From: an uncultured Gammaproteobacteria bacterium
GTDB lineage: Bacteria > Pseudomonadota > Gammaproteobacteria > HK1
Assembly (NCBI GenBank): GCA_958295835.1
Contig: OY282378.1
Span: forward strand, 1,567,001 to 1,631,000
Direction: 5' to 3'
Length of the DNA stretch: 64,000 nt
Shown: one piece after another, positions 63,890-64,000 of the stretch
Layout: each line of letters opens with the position of its first letter
Position numbering within the stretch: position 1 is the first letter of the stretch
Translations under genes and position numbers: made by a program
Notes under the pieces: generated by a model
Told to the model about the DNA's origin: nothing
Seen by the model: only the letters and a program-made list of their open reading frames with translations
The model's database searches: none

Positions 63890-64000
63890 TCATCTACTCG
63901 ACAGCCCCAGGCGTTCGCGGAGATCGTCCAGGTCAATCGCTTCGCCTTCGCCGACGGCAGCACGCCGGCCGGCTTCGAGAAGGCGCCGCGCGTTCTTCGG
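63890..64000 (-). CDS. Antitoxin of the YoeB-type module, partial
   Basis: The last 36 codons of a gene that enters from the right edge: NARRLLEAGRRAAVGEGEAI then DLDDLRERLGLSSR and TGA at 63890. The helical, acidic C-terminus just before a YoeB toxin is expected of its antitoxin, which binds and inhibits the toxin and represses the operon. The N-terminal DNA-binding part is outside the window, so the antitoxin family (YefM/Phd or other) cannot be named. Confidence 0.65.
   Translation of the reverse strand, partial: PKNARRLLEAGRRAAVGEGEAIDLDDLRERLGLSSR

Overview
The window comes from a high-G+C Gram-negative bacterium. MsbA lipid A flippase, GlnE, a CHCC zinc-finger protein and a PA0069-type radical SAM protein point to a proteobacterium of beta/gamma type. 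Metabolic genes (CaiB CoA-transferase, acyl-CoA dehydrogenase, phytanoyl-CoA dioxygenase, HpcH/HpaI aldolases, an amine oxidase) and scattered Uma2 genes resemble gene content seen in uncultured environmental or symbiotic lineages; that last point is inference. No phage structural genes, CRISPR arrays or rRNA are visible.

Region 1 (1-8229, minus strand) is a defence-type island, by eye lower in G+C than the rest. Six genes are transcribed leftwards, joined by 4-bp stop/start overlaps or a 5-bp gap: PP-loop sulfurtransferase-like ATPase (SspD/DndC type), cysteine desulfurase (DndA/SspA/IscS type), GHKL ATPase, two unrecognised proteins, and a protein of the DNA-phosphorothioation-associated putative methyltransferase type. 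No DndB/D/E, SspB/C or DndFGH/SspE homologue is present. This is the best candidate for an undescribed system: a minimal sulfur-modification cassette combined with a MORC/sacsin-like ATPase. A further partial gene with an RNA polymerase alpha-CTD-like HhH runs off the left edge.

Region 2 (8613-19999) is chromosomal housekeeping: dipeptide epimerase, glycosyltransferase, msbA, zinc-finger protein, small coiled-coil protein, glnE and a two-domain metallophosphoesterase. Region 3 (18644-25914) has a CoA-transferase and an acyl-CoA dehydrogenase split by an orphan DNA methyltransferase, then a broken hydratase, a Gfo/Idh/MocA oxidoreductase and an NHL-repeat protein.

Region 4 (25915-34290) holds an IS3-type transposase relic and a DarTG toxin-antitoxin module. 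DarG carries an extra ComEA-like HhH tail, and darT is cut by an in-frame TGA. The module lies between two copies of the 3' end of an oligopeptide ABC ATPase gene; the complete dipeptide/oligopeptide ABC operon (substrate-binding protein, two permeases, fused ATPase) follows. Region 5 (34514-38370) has a duplicated ATPase fragment, a Uma2 protein, an AAA ATPase with PD-(D/E)XK tail and tRNA-Phe.

Region 6 (38519-53298) is mixed metabolism: GST, ArgE, NYN-domain protein, alcohol dehydrogenase, flavin monooxygenase, CitE-like lyase, methyltransferase, dioxygenase, HyuB, pentapeptide protein, MFS transporter, aldolase and malate/lactate dehydrogenase. Region 7 (53425-64000) has a second Uma2 gene, rpiA, a radical SAM protein, a Tat-exported amine oxidase, a compact selA-selB-selC selenocysteine locus, a TerB-like protein, a DUF3047 protein and a YoeB-type toxin with part of its antitoxin at the right edge.
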